A stretch of 64,000 bases of DNA. Source: Brugia malayi (taxonomy: Eukaryota; Nematoda; Chromadorea; Rhabditida; Onchocercidae). Position numbers and translations under genes: made by a program. Positions 1 to 14,200 of this stretch are shown here, one piece after another. The notes under the pieces are model-generated. The model made no database searches and was not told the origin of the DNA. It worked only from the letters and a program-made list of their open reading frames with translations. How positions within the stretch are numbered: position 1 is the first letter of the stretch; each line of letters starts with the position of its first letter. The stretch lies in the NCBI RefSeq assembly GCF_000002995.4, contig NW_025062478.1, positions 434,001 to 498,000 on the forward strand, read 5' to 3'.

Positions 1-43
1 GCATAGCATTTTTTTTTTTGTTGATTTCCATTTTCTTGGACAG

Positions 44-123
44 AGAGTTTTGTTCCTTCAGCAACAAAATTAAAAGATAAGAAGGTGGAGGAACAGGAAG
101 AAGAAATGGTATGCGATTGTTAG
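44..123 (+). CDS. Possible last exon of an upstream gene (partial)
   Basis: A good acceptor (TTTTCTTGGACAG) ends at 43. It is followed by a frame, entered after two bases, that stays open for about 25 codons to a TAG at 121-123. The reading is Ser/Lys/Glu-rich (SFVPSATKLKDKK, then a Glu-rich stretch ending MVCDC). A GTATGC donor inside at 107 could instead make it an internal exon. The rest of the gene lies outside the window, so no function can be given. The stretch is short and of low complexity; it may be chance. Confidence 0.25.
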
Positions 124-3100
124 TGGGATAATTGGAAGAAGAGTGAAGTAAAATGTGGGTGACATTTGGTTGTCGTCCGAAGTTTATTTTTCTCGTTCTC
201 AAACTTTTAGTTAAACATCTTCAATCAATCTTTTTTTTTTCTTAAAAATTTATTTTGCTTACTCTTTAATTTAGAGAATTTCAATGAATTCAAACCTATT
301 TTAGATGGTTAATTAAATAGAGCGAATGAACTTTTCATCTTAAAACAGAGAAATAGATGGGCGGTATAATAGGAGGGTCAAATATCGATAGCTGTCTTTT
401 TGACCTATGGGTTATAACTTTAGTTCGTACAATTGTAATGTTCAAAATCCGCTCTTGCAGTATCTCCGGAAGAAGGTTGAGTGATCATAAAATTGCAAAT
501 GGTTAAGGATAACTGTCGCCCGAATATCCGTCCTTCGTCTCTTTTTTCTTTTCATCACTTCCTTTCATCTTCCAAATGTTTTTTCTTTTTTTTTTTTTTA
601 CTTCTTATTGCTCTTTTTATATGTTTTACAAAGGTAACATTAAGCTGAAAAAAACTTAATATATTATGGTATTAAGTATAATTAGATCACAATAATGAAA
701 ATAATAATTCGTATTATTTATTTAAATTGCAATTTCTTCAAAATGCTTTTTATAATTTATTGTATTTTACAGTGCTGAAAAAAATACTTAAAATTTGTTA
801 ACAATAATAGATGATTATAATTTGAAATAAGTGATAAAATATTGAAAGAAGATTGAATATGCTGGATGCATTCCTATTCAAAAAATAATACTATTTAAGC
901 TTTTTGAAATTAAGCAATTCATTTTAGATTTTATTCAAAGATTTATAGCATAGGTTTTATATCAATTAATGTATTAAAATGGCTATATTTTTTGATAGTA
1001 TTATATTGCTTCAGTTTATTAATTTAATTTACTTAATATAAGTTATGTAAGATGTCTAAAAATGGTGAGAAGAAAGCACAAATGTGCATTAGAATTGATC
1101 ATATACTTGAAAATGTAATTTCAACTTGTTAAAGTTGTAATTTGAACTAATAAATTGTTAACTGATGACTAAGTACTGAAAAAATCCAGCAATCATCCGT
1201 TTTGGAAATGGCAACAATCAATTGTTGATTTACCATTTTTTTACAATCACACAGATGATTGAATAATGCAGTGTATATATTATAATTGAGTATAAAATAA
1301 AAAGTTAGGTCAAGGTTGAAGGATAGAAAAATAAGAGAAAAAAAAAAAATTGGTAAAAAATCGAAAAGAAAAGCAAAATGAGCAAATATTTTTTCTTTTG
1401 AGAGATAAAAAGATATGTGAAAAGTAGTAGAAATGATGGAGTAAAATGGAATAAGCGAGACAAATAGTAAGGAAATAATTTTTTATTCAACGGAAGAAAT
1501 GATCGAAAAGGTTGGTTGAGTGAAATAAACATAATAACCTTGACAATTGAGTCAAAATAGTAGTACCTCATTCAGTGATGGTGACAAATGACAGTCATTT
1601 TAGGCTTCTTTTCATCGTAGTATAATGGTTATGTTCTGATTTCTTCCTAACTTTTAATTGATTTGATAAGAAATCATTCAGAATATCATCTAATTGAGAA
1701 AACATGGTTTAATATGTAAAAATTAATTGTAAGGATGAAATTTTACTTTTTAATTTAACTTTTTGATCTGTAATAAACTGATATCTTTTAAATTTAAATT
1801 ATTTTATTATATTTCGTTCCTAAAGAAATTAAAAGATAATTTCAGCTGTTTTGACTTTGACATATTTCTTCCTGTTCTATATTTTTATCCTAATTTCGAA
1901 CTAATCTTAACCAAACTGAATTGAATTTAAGCTCCTCGTTTTACAATAATTCTCAGACTATGACCTACTTTCAGTGAAAAATAATTTGACTTTTTCATCT
2001 ATAATAAACTATCAAATATTCAAATGTTAAATTTTAAAATTCAGTGTTAAATCTTAAATTTTCTGCGAAAATCAATATTCACTAGCAAATGAATTATTTA
2101 GAAGAAAGTATGAAAAAAAAATTTTTTTTTAATTGTAAAGCAATGTAAAATTCAAATGTGAAAAAGGACAAAAAATAATTTAACAAAAATATATTCAGAC
2201 ATAAGCAATAAAATAAATGAATAATTGGAAACTTTCAATTATCTCATAAAATATATAAATATCTAATATCTATCGGTTGGCTTTTTCAATTTGTTTTTTT
2301 TTCTCATGCATATATTACTTTTTTCTTTCCCTTTTTTAAATTTTATTGTAATTTTTAATACAGTTTCTGTGGAAAATAATTCTTTTTCAAAATTTTTTTT
2401 TTTTTAAAAACGAATCATTCTGTTTTTTTTTTTTTTTATTCTTTTGTTTTCTGCACATAATTGTCACAACATATTTTTTAATAAAATTAAATTAATCAGT
2501 TGTTTCTGTACCTACATTGCTTTTTTTCGAACATTTACGTAATTTAAATTCAAATTTGATGTTTTTTTTTCTCAGATGCGTAGAAAATTTGTAAATTTAT
2601 TGGTCTTCCGGAAATTTTTATGTTTGATTTTAAAAACATTTTCAAAGCCTAAAACAGTATGACATTATATTTTCAAATCGTTTATCAACTTAATTTGAAT
2701 TTCCTATGTCCTTTATTCCCTTTTTGTAAATTAAAATGAAATCTCGCTTTGTGCTTTAACAAAGAGAGAGAGAGAGAGAGAAAGAGAAACCGATTTGTCC
2801 AGGAAAATGTTCCAGAAATTTCTGCTACAATGACACTACTAAGTGTTGACCATTTATGATAAAAGAGTTTCTAAATAATCTAGGGCTAATATTAGCTAAT
2901 GCATAGAACTGATTTGACTCCTTGAAGATTTCAATCCGGAATTTTTTCCGGAAAAGTGGTTCGTTCAAATCGATGTTTCTCATCAATCCAAAACAGTACT
3001 GGTAGTACAAAACTGGAGATTGAAATAGTTGGTTGTAGAAATGTTATTCTAATGGATTGAATAAACTTTTTGTTTATTTAATTATAAAATTTTATTAGAT

Positions 3101-6100
3101 TTTTTTGTTCCATTCTTTATTATTGAAATGCTTTTTATTTTAATTTCTTATTCTATCAGTTTCAAAATTTTATTTGCATTTTCGAAATAATTCGCAATAA
3201 TAGCTATTTGATCATTTTTCAGAAATGTACAAAGAAAAAAAAAAAAAAAAAACTCTAACAAACATAAGAATAAATTTTTTTTCCTTCTCTCACGTAAATT
3301 CATAAAGTTTTTTTATTGGTGGAAAATGAATTGAGATTGAGAAATTAAAATAATAATTAAATATTATGAACTTAAAATAGCACTATGTCCTCTTTCATTG
3401 CTTTCTAACAACTATTTCTTACTGAAAGTGACAAAAGTTTTTATCTTATTATTAAAATCATATTCAATATTAATTTGAATGTTTCAGTGTCAGTTTTTGA
3501 AATAAATTATCTTTTTAAATTCTTAAATTATTTGAGCAAAATTTACATGCAGGTTAAGTAAATGAAATATAAGATATATTGTTTTAAAATGATTCTAAGT
3601 TTCATGTCCCTTAAAAATCTTCACTAATTTTTTAAATATTAAAATTTTTCTTGAATTTTACTAATTTAGATATAAATGAAGAAATTTGTTTTTTTTTTTT
3701 TTTTTGAAATCTTAATGGAATTCTAAAACTGTCGCAGTGAATGATTGCAGAATTTTCATCACAATAATCAAATTTGCATAACTAAAAGAAGATAAATCTC
3801 AAGTATGTAATTAATTATTAAAAATTTTGATTGTAAGAAATTTGCTTGAGTTAATAAATGAGGAAAATTTTTTTTTTAATTTTAATACAACAAAACTCTT
3901 AGTAACTGTTTCAATTCCTAATTTCAATATGATTCTTGACCGTCAATTCATTTTTTTAAATTAAAATGACTAACAAATTATTGAGAGTCAATAATTCTGA
4001 AATCATAAAATGCATTCAGTAGTTTTTTTTCTTTTTTCATTAAAAAATTAGGTTTATTATATAAATTTATATGTATATATGTTTAAAATTAGGTTTTTTT
4101 TATTATATATATATAAAAATACTACTATAAGTAAATATATATATAAACTTTTATAATTTCAAGATTTTTTGTTGGAAATAAATAGTGATTAATCTATTAC
4201 CACTAATTTTTCCAAAATAGCACACCTAAGAGAGAGATTCACTATGGAAATTTGAAAATGTAAAATTATTTCATTGCTTGAAGTAATTTAGACTGATTGC
4301 TTTAATGATCCATAATTAATTAATTAATTAGCAGAAATCTGCTATTTATCCGTCTCATTTCAATTCAGTAATATTCAGTCGTCTCATTGATTTAAATAAA
4401 TTTAAATAAATTGAATTACTATCTGAGCGGTGATGCTGCATTGATTATTTCTAAAAATTAACTTTCACTTGAAGAAATGTCACAATTCTATTGATTGAGA
4501 AAATAATTGAAGCAAATCGTTATAAAAGCATAAAACTTAATCTAACAATTTTTAAAACTAAAATTGTCAATTTAATTAATTATTGAATTTATTAGAAGCA
4601 TCTAGAAGACTAATCATACATTATTTCTAAAATTTATTTCCATATTGAAAACAATAAGTAAAGTTTTTTTTAAAAGAAAAAATTCTTTTGCAAAAAACTA
4701 CTTTTCTCAATTAACACAGTGTTATGCAGTAATTTTAAAAACTTAAATTTTTTAACTTTTAAACTGTTACAATCACTATGACACGTCATTTGATTCATTC
4801 ATTTTTGTACCGTTTAAAATTTCTAAACTTGAAGTATTCATTGATTAGCAAAAAAAAAAAAAAAGAAAAGTAATTGGAAATGAATGAAGTAAGGAATAAT
4901 ATATCACATAACATTTGGCAAACAATTGGTGCATATAAATTTAGAAGGTCAAATTTACAAGAAAAAGTTTTTATGAAGAGATGGCATCTCTAAGTTCTAT
5001 TATAATAAATATTTGACCTTAACCAGAAATGAGTGATACATTTTATATCTCTCTTCATTTCATTCTATACAACTCTTCAATAACATTCCGACTTGTCAAT
5101 GTTTCACTAAAATTATCGTCCATCGTTGATCGAAAATAGAAATGTGTTATCATTTCATTAATTTACACTTTTTTGTTTTTCATTTTCCATTTAAAAAATT
5201 TATTGGCGAAATTTATAAATTTTATTAAATACTTTATTCAAATTTAATACGATATCCTTTGATGATTCACTTTTTTTTTTTTTTGTTTAATTTCATTTGC
5301 ATGAAAATATTTCATTACTAATTTAATATTATTTAATCGTATTTATTGGAATAAATTTCATTTTATTTCGATAGATTAAATGAAATCATTGCAAATCAAT
5401 GAAATGACTTTATATTGATTTCACATTTTAAATTATAATTTCTTTCTGCCAACTAACTAAGTTTACAATCTGTTTAAAAAGCAAAATTTCTGTGCATTCC
5501 AAATTTTCATATAAACCTAACAAATTTAATTAAATTTCTCTTTTTCCCAAGTTATCTTCTTGAGATATAAACCGTAAATTAATCAAAATTTCTCTTTTTG
5601 TAATTATTAAGATTTAATTAAAAATACTTTACATAGATATAGTGTATATTATTAATTTTAAAAAATACAAATTTAATAAATATAAATTTTCTTCTTGCTA
5701 TCTTCCTCTTCCCGTGCAAAAAAAAAAAGAAAATTAATTGTAGAAGAATGAAAAAGATTAAACGATTAGTTGAGTATTTAATTACTTCCATAAGTTTTGA
5801 AGCAAATTTAAATTACAAATTTAATTATTATTACCTTCTTTTTAACAATCTTATTTATCTATGAATAAAAAATTAGCATATTTTTGTAATCATTGCTCTA
5901 AATTAATATTTATTTTAACACATTTAAACATTTCGATATTTTATTTTGTTAGTTTCATTTCCATAACAGAAAAATATGTATAAAAATAGAATGAAATTCA
6001 TTAAAAAAAAATTTTTGTTTTTGTCTTGTTGTTACTGAAAGTAATTTAGAATGGAATAATTTGAATGATGCAAAATTTTGATAATTAATTTTTTTGCAGA

Positions 6101-6444
6101 TGTAATTTTTATTAGATAATTAATTTTGAATTAGTCGATTAAAAACATCGATAACTATTTTCTGATGCTAATGCTTTTGTAACAAAAGTAATGGACCTAT
6201 GCAGTACGCTTCTCCCATCTATCTTAAAAGGTTTTCATTTTCTCATTTATTTTATCACTAGTTAATTTTTATTATTTAGTTTATTTATTCAAATATCGTT
6301 CACAATCCTAAATTTAATCTATATGTTAATTTAAAATTTTACTAAATACAAATGATTGAAATGAAGATTAATTGATTTTCATGTTCATATAAAGCAATCG
6401 TATATTTATTTCATTCAACAATTTGCAAACGTAAATTCTTCATA
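124..6444. other. Non-coding AT-rich intergenic region
   Basis: I see no supportable gene here. Open frames are short and of low complexity. The stretch holds many poly-T and poly-A runs, a GA microsatellite at about 2765-2783, TA-rich blocks near 4070-4150, and a short hairpin (CCGGAATTTTTTCCGG) at about 2937-2952. A more GC-balanced patch at 340-540 could be the 3' UTR of an upstream gene, but no reading frame supports an exon there. Confidence 0.6.
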
Positions 6445-9400
6445 ATGACGTTTATCCGTGACGTTGATACGTTATATACGTGCAGATCACCGTATCGTCT
6501 TTATCGACCGTATCAGTTTGAAATTCAACGAACAACAATTCCTAACAATTCAGCAGTGCTTCATCGTACACCAAATCTTGATATCTTATCAGAAATTAAT
6601 CGACGATCTAGACGACTCGAACGTATTGTTTCTTATCAAAAAATTTTAACAGTTACTCAGGTATTTTCGTTTTTTGTTTTGAATTTTTGATAAAAAATTG
6701 AATGTAATAAGTTTTACTTTTCGAAAACATTTGTAATAATTTAAGATTTATATGAGTTAATATGAAAAATTGAAAAAAAAAAGTCATAAATTATTTTTTT
6801 TTCATAATATATTTGGATTTAACTTTTACTTAAGAAATATTTTCAATATTTTCAATTATTTCGTTTTAAAAATTAGTGATAACTACTTACCTGTCAATTT
6901 GAATTTGCCATAACATGTTGAAAATTAAATTTGAATTTATTATAAATTTTTTTTACTATTTTTTTTTTTTGTTAATTTTTGCTATAAGAAAAGTAAAAAC
7001 AGAAAATTCAAGTTTTTTTTTTTTTTTTTGATAGTAATTTTTCCTAAAATAAAAGAACAAAAAACTTTATAATTTAAAGCATAAAAAGCAACTAAATTAT
7101 TAATTATTTGTGTTAATTTATAAATATCAAATACAGCATATATACGAAGGGTTAAATTTTATATGTTATTTTTCAATTAAAATAAATTACAAGAAATAAT
7201 TTTCGTTTTTATTTCACATTTTAAAAAAAAAAAAACAAAAAAAAGGAACGATTCTTTTAGATGTTACTTTCACTACTTTTGATTATAATGGAAATGACAA
7301 AAATTTTGTTAATATGGGAGCATTTCAATAATTGGGAACAAAAATTTGTCCTCGTAAGTTTAATCATTCCTTTCATTTAAATAGCATTTAAATACTAATA
7401 AAATATACTAATTTCTTTTTTTAATCTTTTTTTTTTTTTTGAAAGTTAAAGTATTTGCAATTGAAAATTATGTTCATTTTGCTGAAAAGTTAGCGACAGA
7501 AAATTTTAGAAAATAATCGAAATAATAGAAAGAATTCAGAATGATAATTATTGATAATTTCAGATATGCGAAATGTTTCAACCAATACTTTTTGCTACTA
7601 TTGCATTTATAACATTTTACAGCGTTTTGCGACCAACAAAAAGTATCACACAAATCGCTATCGCATCACTTGTCGCAACATTAATACCATTATTTCTGTT
7701 TCCCACTCAATCGCCATTTGTGCTCAGTAAGTTAAATTTTTCAATTTCAATTTTTAGTTTTTTTAATGATAAATTTTATTATCAATGAAATGCTCGTTTA
7801 AATGACAAATTGGATTATTATTATCAATGCAACTCAATTTATATAACTAAGAAAAAAAAAATCTGCAGAAATCATTTATAATCCATAAATTATTATTGTA
7901 AATTCTAATTTCTATTTTTAGTGATAATCAGAATTTTAGCGTTAATTTAAATTCAGTGAAACATTTTTTCTATTTTGTTCTTACTAAATTTGAAAATTTT
8001 CTTTCACTCTTTTTTTTTTTTGATTTGATTTAAAACAAAAGTAGACAAATTCTTTCAGCAAGATTATTTTCTTTTAAAATAAGTTTTATCTCTTAAAATT
8101 CACGACTGCTTTTTAATCGAGTTTGAAGTTTAAATTTTATTAAGTTTTATAAGAATATACATGTGCATATATACTAACTACCGAAAAATGTGAAAGGAAA
8201 AAACGAAAAGGTCATTCAAATGGAAGACACTTAGAGAATGTTGAAAATTTAAAAAAAAAAAAGAAAAGAAAAAAGAACAATCGATAACATCTGTAATAAT
8301 GATAATTTAAGTTTATTATTTGATTAAATATTTCCTGTAAATAATTAAAACATTTTTCTTTCTTTTTTGTGAGAGCGAACGCTTTTATCGTTTATCAAAA
8401 ACAGTCTAATATTTTCTTTAATTTAAAAATTTAAATTATATTTTAAAAGATTTCGTATTTGATTTCTTGCACAATGATAAAATAAGAACTGAATTTTTTT
8501 TATCAGTAAAAAGAAAAAAGAAAAATAAAAGACAAAAGGCGTTTTTTTTTTTGGAAATACAAATTTCAATCAAATTTAAATCAAAGCAATGTTAAATTTT
8601 TTGAAAAAATCTATTTATTTGCAATATTAAAAGTTAAATATTTTTTAAGTTAAAATTGTTGTAAATAACTTAACTTTTAGGACTAAATGAAAGCAAAAAA
8701 AAAATGAAAAAGACAAAATCAATCAATCATAATCATATTGCAACCATCAAACATTCTGTTCCACTTTTTTATTTTTTTATTTTTTTTTTTAAATCTCATC
8801 TTTCAAAAATTTGAAACTTTCTTTGAGTAATTTGATTTTGACGATAATTTCCACATCCGACATAAATGCGAGAAAGTTTTGAGGATAACATTTGACATAG
8901 CATTTCAACATTTTTTCAAGATGACAAAAAAATGGATAAATTTTCAGCTGTCAAAAAATAATCGCAATGAATTATGCAATAAATATATTAAACTTAATTA
9001 ATATTTCATTTCGAATACAATTAAATAATTTCTTATTATTATTTAGTTCCATTCTAAAAATGTATGAGGAAATTTTACATTTACGCTATATGCTATGAAT
9101 TTTTTTTTTTCTTTTACTTAAAAGATAAAAAGTGAAAATTTATCAAATCATATCAAAAAAAAAAAAAAAAAAAAACTTTAATATCAATGAATGGAATTTT
9201 TTTTTTATTGCAAAAATTGAAGAATAAATAATAGTTTCATTAGAATTTATTGCTACAGATGGAATTGAAGCAATGCGCTTGAATCGATTGATCGATCATC
9301 GATCGACAATATTAGCCGATGAAATGCAATCTGAAATTTCATCAATGTCAGATGGTTTGGGTAATTTCGAACGATTGCAACAATTAGCGCAATTACCAAT

Positions 9401-10385
9401 TATTACACTTTCGAAAAATGTTAGAGCACAGGTACCACATTTACTTAAAAATTACTTTTTTAATTTTTTAATCAAAATTGTAAATTGTTTTGGAATTTAT
9501 ATGAATTATTAAATGTGTTTAACAAAACGATGTATAGTTTGATAGAATTTGTATCGTAAAAAAGAGAAGTAAAAAATATTTTAGAAATTATGAAAATTAA
9601 ATTATTTTAAAATGAAATTACATCAAAAAATTTTTGAACATCGAACTTTAAGCGATAATATTGTTTAGTCTAATGATATGATTATTGCTTAATTTGACAA
9701 TGTTTACTAAAAGTAGAAAAAAATAATTAGTAGTTTGTTATTTGTTTTGTCAAAAAAAGAAAAAAAATAGAAATGATATTTAAATTATAAAATTTAGGCA
9801 ATAATTTATAATACCACCTAAAAATTCTAATAATAGTTGTAAAGAAAAAAAAAATAATTCACCATAAATGCTAGTAAAATTTAATAGCAATCAAATGCAA
9901 TGAAAATAAAATTATATTTTATAAGAAACGAATTAATTAAATTTTAAAAAGAAACTATCCCATAAGATATGAAAATATTCAAAAATAAGTTAATTCAGAG
10001 TATTTTAGATTTGGAATAATTTCAAACAAATATTTAAATATTTTCAAAATTAATATAGCAATGACAAAAAAATAAAACATTATAATTTTTATATTTAAAT
10101 ATATTTTTAACTTAACAGCAAAATCTTCAGGATTGGAAGTCAATTCCGACTTTTTCTTCAGCTATACCTTCTCCTTTATCATCATCATCACTGTCATCCT
10201 TATCATCCTTATCATCATTATCATCATTATCAGCAACAACAACAGCAACAACATCATTCTATTCAATTCAACAACTGCTCAGTTTGCAATATTTACTTAT
10301 CGCTTATGCGTTCATTTCATTTGCTTATTCCATTCTGCTAGTTTTGATGTTAATTTCATATGTTCAACTTATTCAGCTACAGTAA
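6445..10385 (+). CDS. Jagunal-like four-pass ER membrane protein
   Basis: Five exons join in phase: 6445-6660, 7261-7353, 7564-7726, 9259-9431, 10119-10385 (303 residues). Seen: a basic N-terminal region with an ER..SYQ..LTVTQ stretch just before helix 1 (about residues 73-92). Helices 2 and 3 follow (about 108-152) around RPTKSITQI, and a last helix (about 270-298) ends at VQLIQLQ. Spacing and residues resemble animal Jagunal (JAGN1), an ER protein acting in secretory traffic; compare ERVAMHYQ before helix 1 and FPRNNISYL between helices 2 and 3. The family is usually near 185-200 residues. The surplus is an N-terminal extension and an insert of about 115 residues between helices 3 and 4, with Ser/Leu and Thr/Ala runs. 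The start is the first ATG of the exon. A downstream alternative last exon may exist at 11188. Gene structure is firm; the family name is moderate. Confidence 0.55.
10177..10254 (+). repeat. Coding trinucleotide/9-mer simple repeat
   Basis: TCATCA/TCATCATTA-type units followed by GCAACAACAACAGCAACAACA lie inside the last exon of the Jagunal-like gene. They encode a Ser/Ser/Leu run and then a Thr/Ala run just before the last helix. Such tracts readily change length, so the loop may vary between strains. Confidence 0.7.
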
Positions 10386-10422
10386 TCCGAATAACCTTTC
10401 TGCACATTTGATATTTTTATTG

Positions 10423-10560
10423 ATTGATTAGAGTTAAAGGTTATCATTATATGATAAATATGATTGATTGATTAGAGTTAAAGATTATCATTATATGATA
10501 AATATGATTGCATTCATTTATATCATTATATGATAAATATGATTGCATTCATTTATAATA
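10423..10560. repeat. Short tandem duplication around ATCATTATATGATAAATATG
   Basis: The 23-base string beginning ATCATTATATGAT (itself containing a palindrome) occurs three times. It is accompanied twice by TTGATTGATTAGAGTTAAAG and twice by TTGCATTCATTTATA. This is an imperfect local tandem duplication directly 3' of the Jagunal-like gene, probably in its 3' UTR. Confidence 0.75.
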
Positions 10561-11187
10561 CTTTAAAATTCACATAAGAGCATGTGAAATGTTTATGATT
10601 TATTTGAATTTTAACAAAAAACTTATTATGTGATATGTAAATTTATTGTTTTATTTTTAATTTGTTAAATAATTAAATGAATATAAGTTTTCTGATTGAA
10701 GTTTTTTTTTTTTTTTTTTTTGAGGATATCATAATGAAGAATGATAATAATTAGGGAAACGGATCAGAAAAACTTGATATTCAATTTTTATTTAAAATTG
10801 ATATCCAATTTTTGAAATATCACTTTTATTCCTGCTCGCTAAATAATAAAACTTTCTGCATATTATCAATAATTACCTTAGCAATTTTCTTTTCCAATGT
10901 GTAATTTTTATCAAATTATCGTTGGATAAGAAAAAGTTACTTCTAACATTTAAAGACTAAAATTAACTGATAGTTAAACTTCTTAGCTAAATGAAATTAA
11001 TAAATGGTAATGACCCATTTTTTTTTTTTCAATTATTCTGCTAATTAATTTCTTTACTTATAAGGAAAAATAATTAGAGTTAAATAAATGTTTTATTTGT
11101 TAAATGTTAATATAAATGTTTAATTTTATCAGTTTTTTTTTTTTTTTTTTTTTTAAATTTATTTTTATTATTTTTGTTTCTTTTCAG

Positions 11188-11244
11188 TTGACAAAAGCAA
11201 TTGAAGAAGCACTTCTTTATAAATTGATGCATAGTTTAATTTAA
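11188..11244 (+). CDS. Possible alternative last exon of the Jagunal-like gene
   Basis: A strong acceptor (TTTCTTTTCAG, ending 11187) opens an 18-codon phase-0 frame (LTKAIEEALLYKLMHSLI) with a TAA at 11242-11244. It would splice in phase from the exon ending at 9431, replacing the exon that carries helix 4. It could also be chance. No transcript evidence is available. Confidence 0.2.
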   Translation: MTKAIEEALLYKLMHSLI

Positions 11245-14200
11245 ATTTTGCATAATTTTTAAAATTTTATTTTGTTTTTTTTTTTTTCAGTTATATATAA
11301 ATTCTAATTGTTCAAATTAATTTATCAATTAATAATTGGAGAAAGTAATAAAGCAATAAAAATACTATTTCATATGATTGTTTTGAACAAATAAGCTATT
11401 ACTAATGCTAAAACAATAATCATAAACGATTTGATAGAATTTTATTTGAAATTTTCATTTTGTTTCGGTTTGAGTTTTGAGTTACTTTAAAAAAGATATA
11501 AACTAATTCATATTGAACAAAATGTTATTTCTATTATTGCAATTTACTTTTGAAAAGAATTTTTTTTTTTTCTGTTGATTTGATTTATTTTATCAAAAAT
11601 GAGTGTTAAAATTAAGCCATTTTCTTTTGAATTTGATTTAATCTTTACTTTAAATTGAAAATTATTTGAGATATTCAATAGCTTTCTTTTTTTTTTTCAA
11701 ATACAATTTATTTTCTTCCTTGTAATTCATTTATTTTCAATAAAAACGAAATCACAGGAAATGAATAAACTGTAACAAAATGTTTAGCAAATGTTTTTTG
11801 CTACGTTTAATACATTTTGATTTTTGATTCTTATGTGTTACTTCTTAATGATATAAATTTTTTAAAATAAGTCACAAATAATTTTTCAGAGTAATATTTA
11901 CTGTAAGCTAACAATTAATTATAATTAATTTTTTTTTAAAAAAAATTAAATTCTTTGTTTTCTATAAAAAATTTCCTTGAAAGCCTTTGTTAGAGTATAA
12001 AAGTGATTTGATAAGATACAAAAGAAGGAATTTCCACACTCTCAAAGGAAGTGAAAATGAAATCTCATTTTGACTTCCTTTCAGTGTCATAGCAGCACTA
12101 ATTGAAATTTTATTATAATTGTAGAAATCAGATAAATCTCACAACTTTAGCCTTTATTTTATTTTTTTGACAGTTTCCGTCAAATGTGCAAGTGCTAACT
12201 TCCGCCACGAATAACTCAAATAACTATCAGTGAAATAATAAACAACAAAAAATTGTCAGTAAATGAAATGATTCATTCATTATGCTTTAATTATTTAAAA
12301 TTTATTTTGCTTTATTTACAATTTCCATCAAACTAGAAAAGAATTAATTGACAAAAAGAAAAAAAAATACTTTTTTGGTATTTCTAAATTAATCTTTAAT
12401 TTTTTTTTTTTAAGAAAACTAACCATAAAATAAATGTTAGTGAAATCATTCAAATTCATTTGACTAAGTTCACAAATACTTTTTACAAAATGATAAATTA
12501 AGAAAGAAAAAGAATTATTTTTTTTATTTGATTTTGAAAATATTTCAGCTCAGCATAAAACCTATACTCTAATAATAAAAAATATAACTGAAATTTGGAA
12601 GTATTTTAGTTTTTACTTTATGAAAAAAATCCTTTCTTTCTTTATTTATATGCAGAAATTATTAATTTCAATATATACAATACAATTTATTATAGACAGG
12701 AAAAGTTTCAAATTTTAAAAAAGATTTAAATATTTTACGGATTAAATCGATCAGAATTGAAAAAATTTTATACATATAAAAAGTATATTAATAAAAAATA
12801 GTTGTTTCTTTCATAAGGCATATCACAAGTGACAATCTGTTGTTTGGAAAAAATTTTTGTGCAAAACGGTTCACAAAAACACTAATATCACAAATTTGAA
12901 TAATATATATTATTTAAGGAATATGAAATTTTAATTAAAATATAATTTCTGATTTTTGAAATCAGTAACAGATAGTTTTTTTTCAAATAAAAATAAATTA
13001 TTTTTGACATTCCAGAATATTTATATTCTAATTTATCAGTTTAAATTAATGTAAAAGAAAAAGAGGAAAAAAAAAACATATAATTAAAATTTACAAAAAA
13101 AATTTTTTTTCTTTAATATTTTCTTTGTTTTGTGAATTTTATTAAACTTTAAAAAGTTTTTTCCACTTTTTATTCTATTCATATTTCAGCTATTAATTTT
13201 CTTTTGACACTGATTTTTGAATATTATTTAAAAAAATGTTTTGTCATCTTTTTTTTTTTTTTTCAAATATAAAACAAACTTTTTAATAAACTTTTAAAAA
13301 CTTTCATTAAAAAACAAAAAAAAAAAAGAAACGAAAAGAAAAAAGAATTTTCTTTTTTTTTTCGAATAGATATGTTTGCATGCTTCAACATTTAGTAAAC
13401 AACTTCGAAAAAATGACAAGGAATTTATAATTCACTTTTATTATCATTCTCACTCAATTCTCATTCAATGCTTCAAATGAAGAGCACAAATCTGAATGTA
13501 ATTTTTTACTTACAAATGAGAACAACAAAAAAAATTTCATATCAAAATGAAATTTGACCAAATAAAACTTTTAATTTCAATTTTTTTTTTTTTTTAAATT
13601 TAATATTAAACAGAAATGAATGAAATAAACAATTCAAAAGATTATTTAAACTTTTTTTTTTGGCTTTTCGTTTTAATTTGAATAAATTTTTTTATTTGAT
13701 TTTTTGATTCAATAAAAAAAATTATCAGAATTCATTAATAATATGAAATTTTTGAATTTGTTAGGAATGTATATATGCATGTATGATATGTAGGGTAAGA
13801 AGAAATTAAATATGATGAATTAGTGATAAAGTTTGAATATATCAGTAGGTAACCTGTTTACTTACTTATCTACTGCCTGTTTAAGAGCTGATATGGAATT
13901 TGCTGATATTAGCTTGAAGACTTTTACAATGAGACTATTTCCGTTTTCATCTTTTCTGCCTAAGAAAAAACTTTTCCCGAAGGCAAATTGAGGAATGACT
14001 ACGTCCGTAATAGTATTAGTTCTCATCCCTTTTCAATTTAATTGAAAAACTTTTGTTTCGCTCCTTTTTTTATCTTTTTTTTTTTTTACTTTCAGTCAAC
14101 TTTTTCTTTTATATTATTCGCTCTACCAATAAGTCATTCATGTCGTTTTAATAAATATTAACTTATTTAGATAAAAAAAAAACGAAAGCTTATTAAAAAA

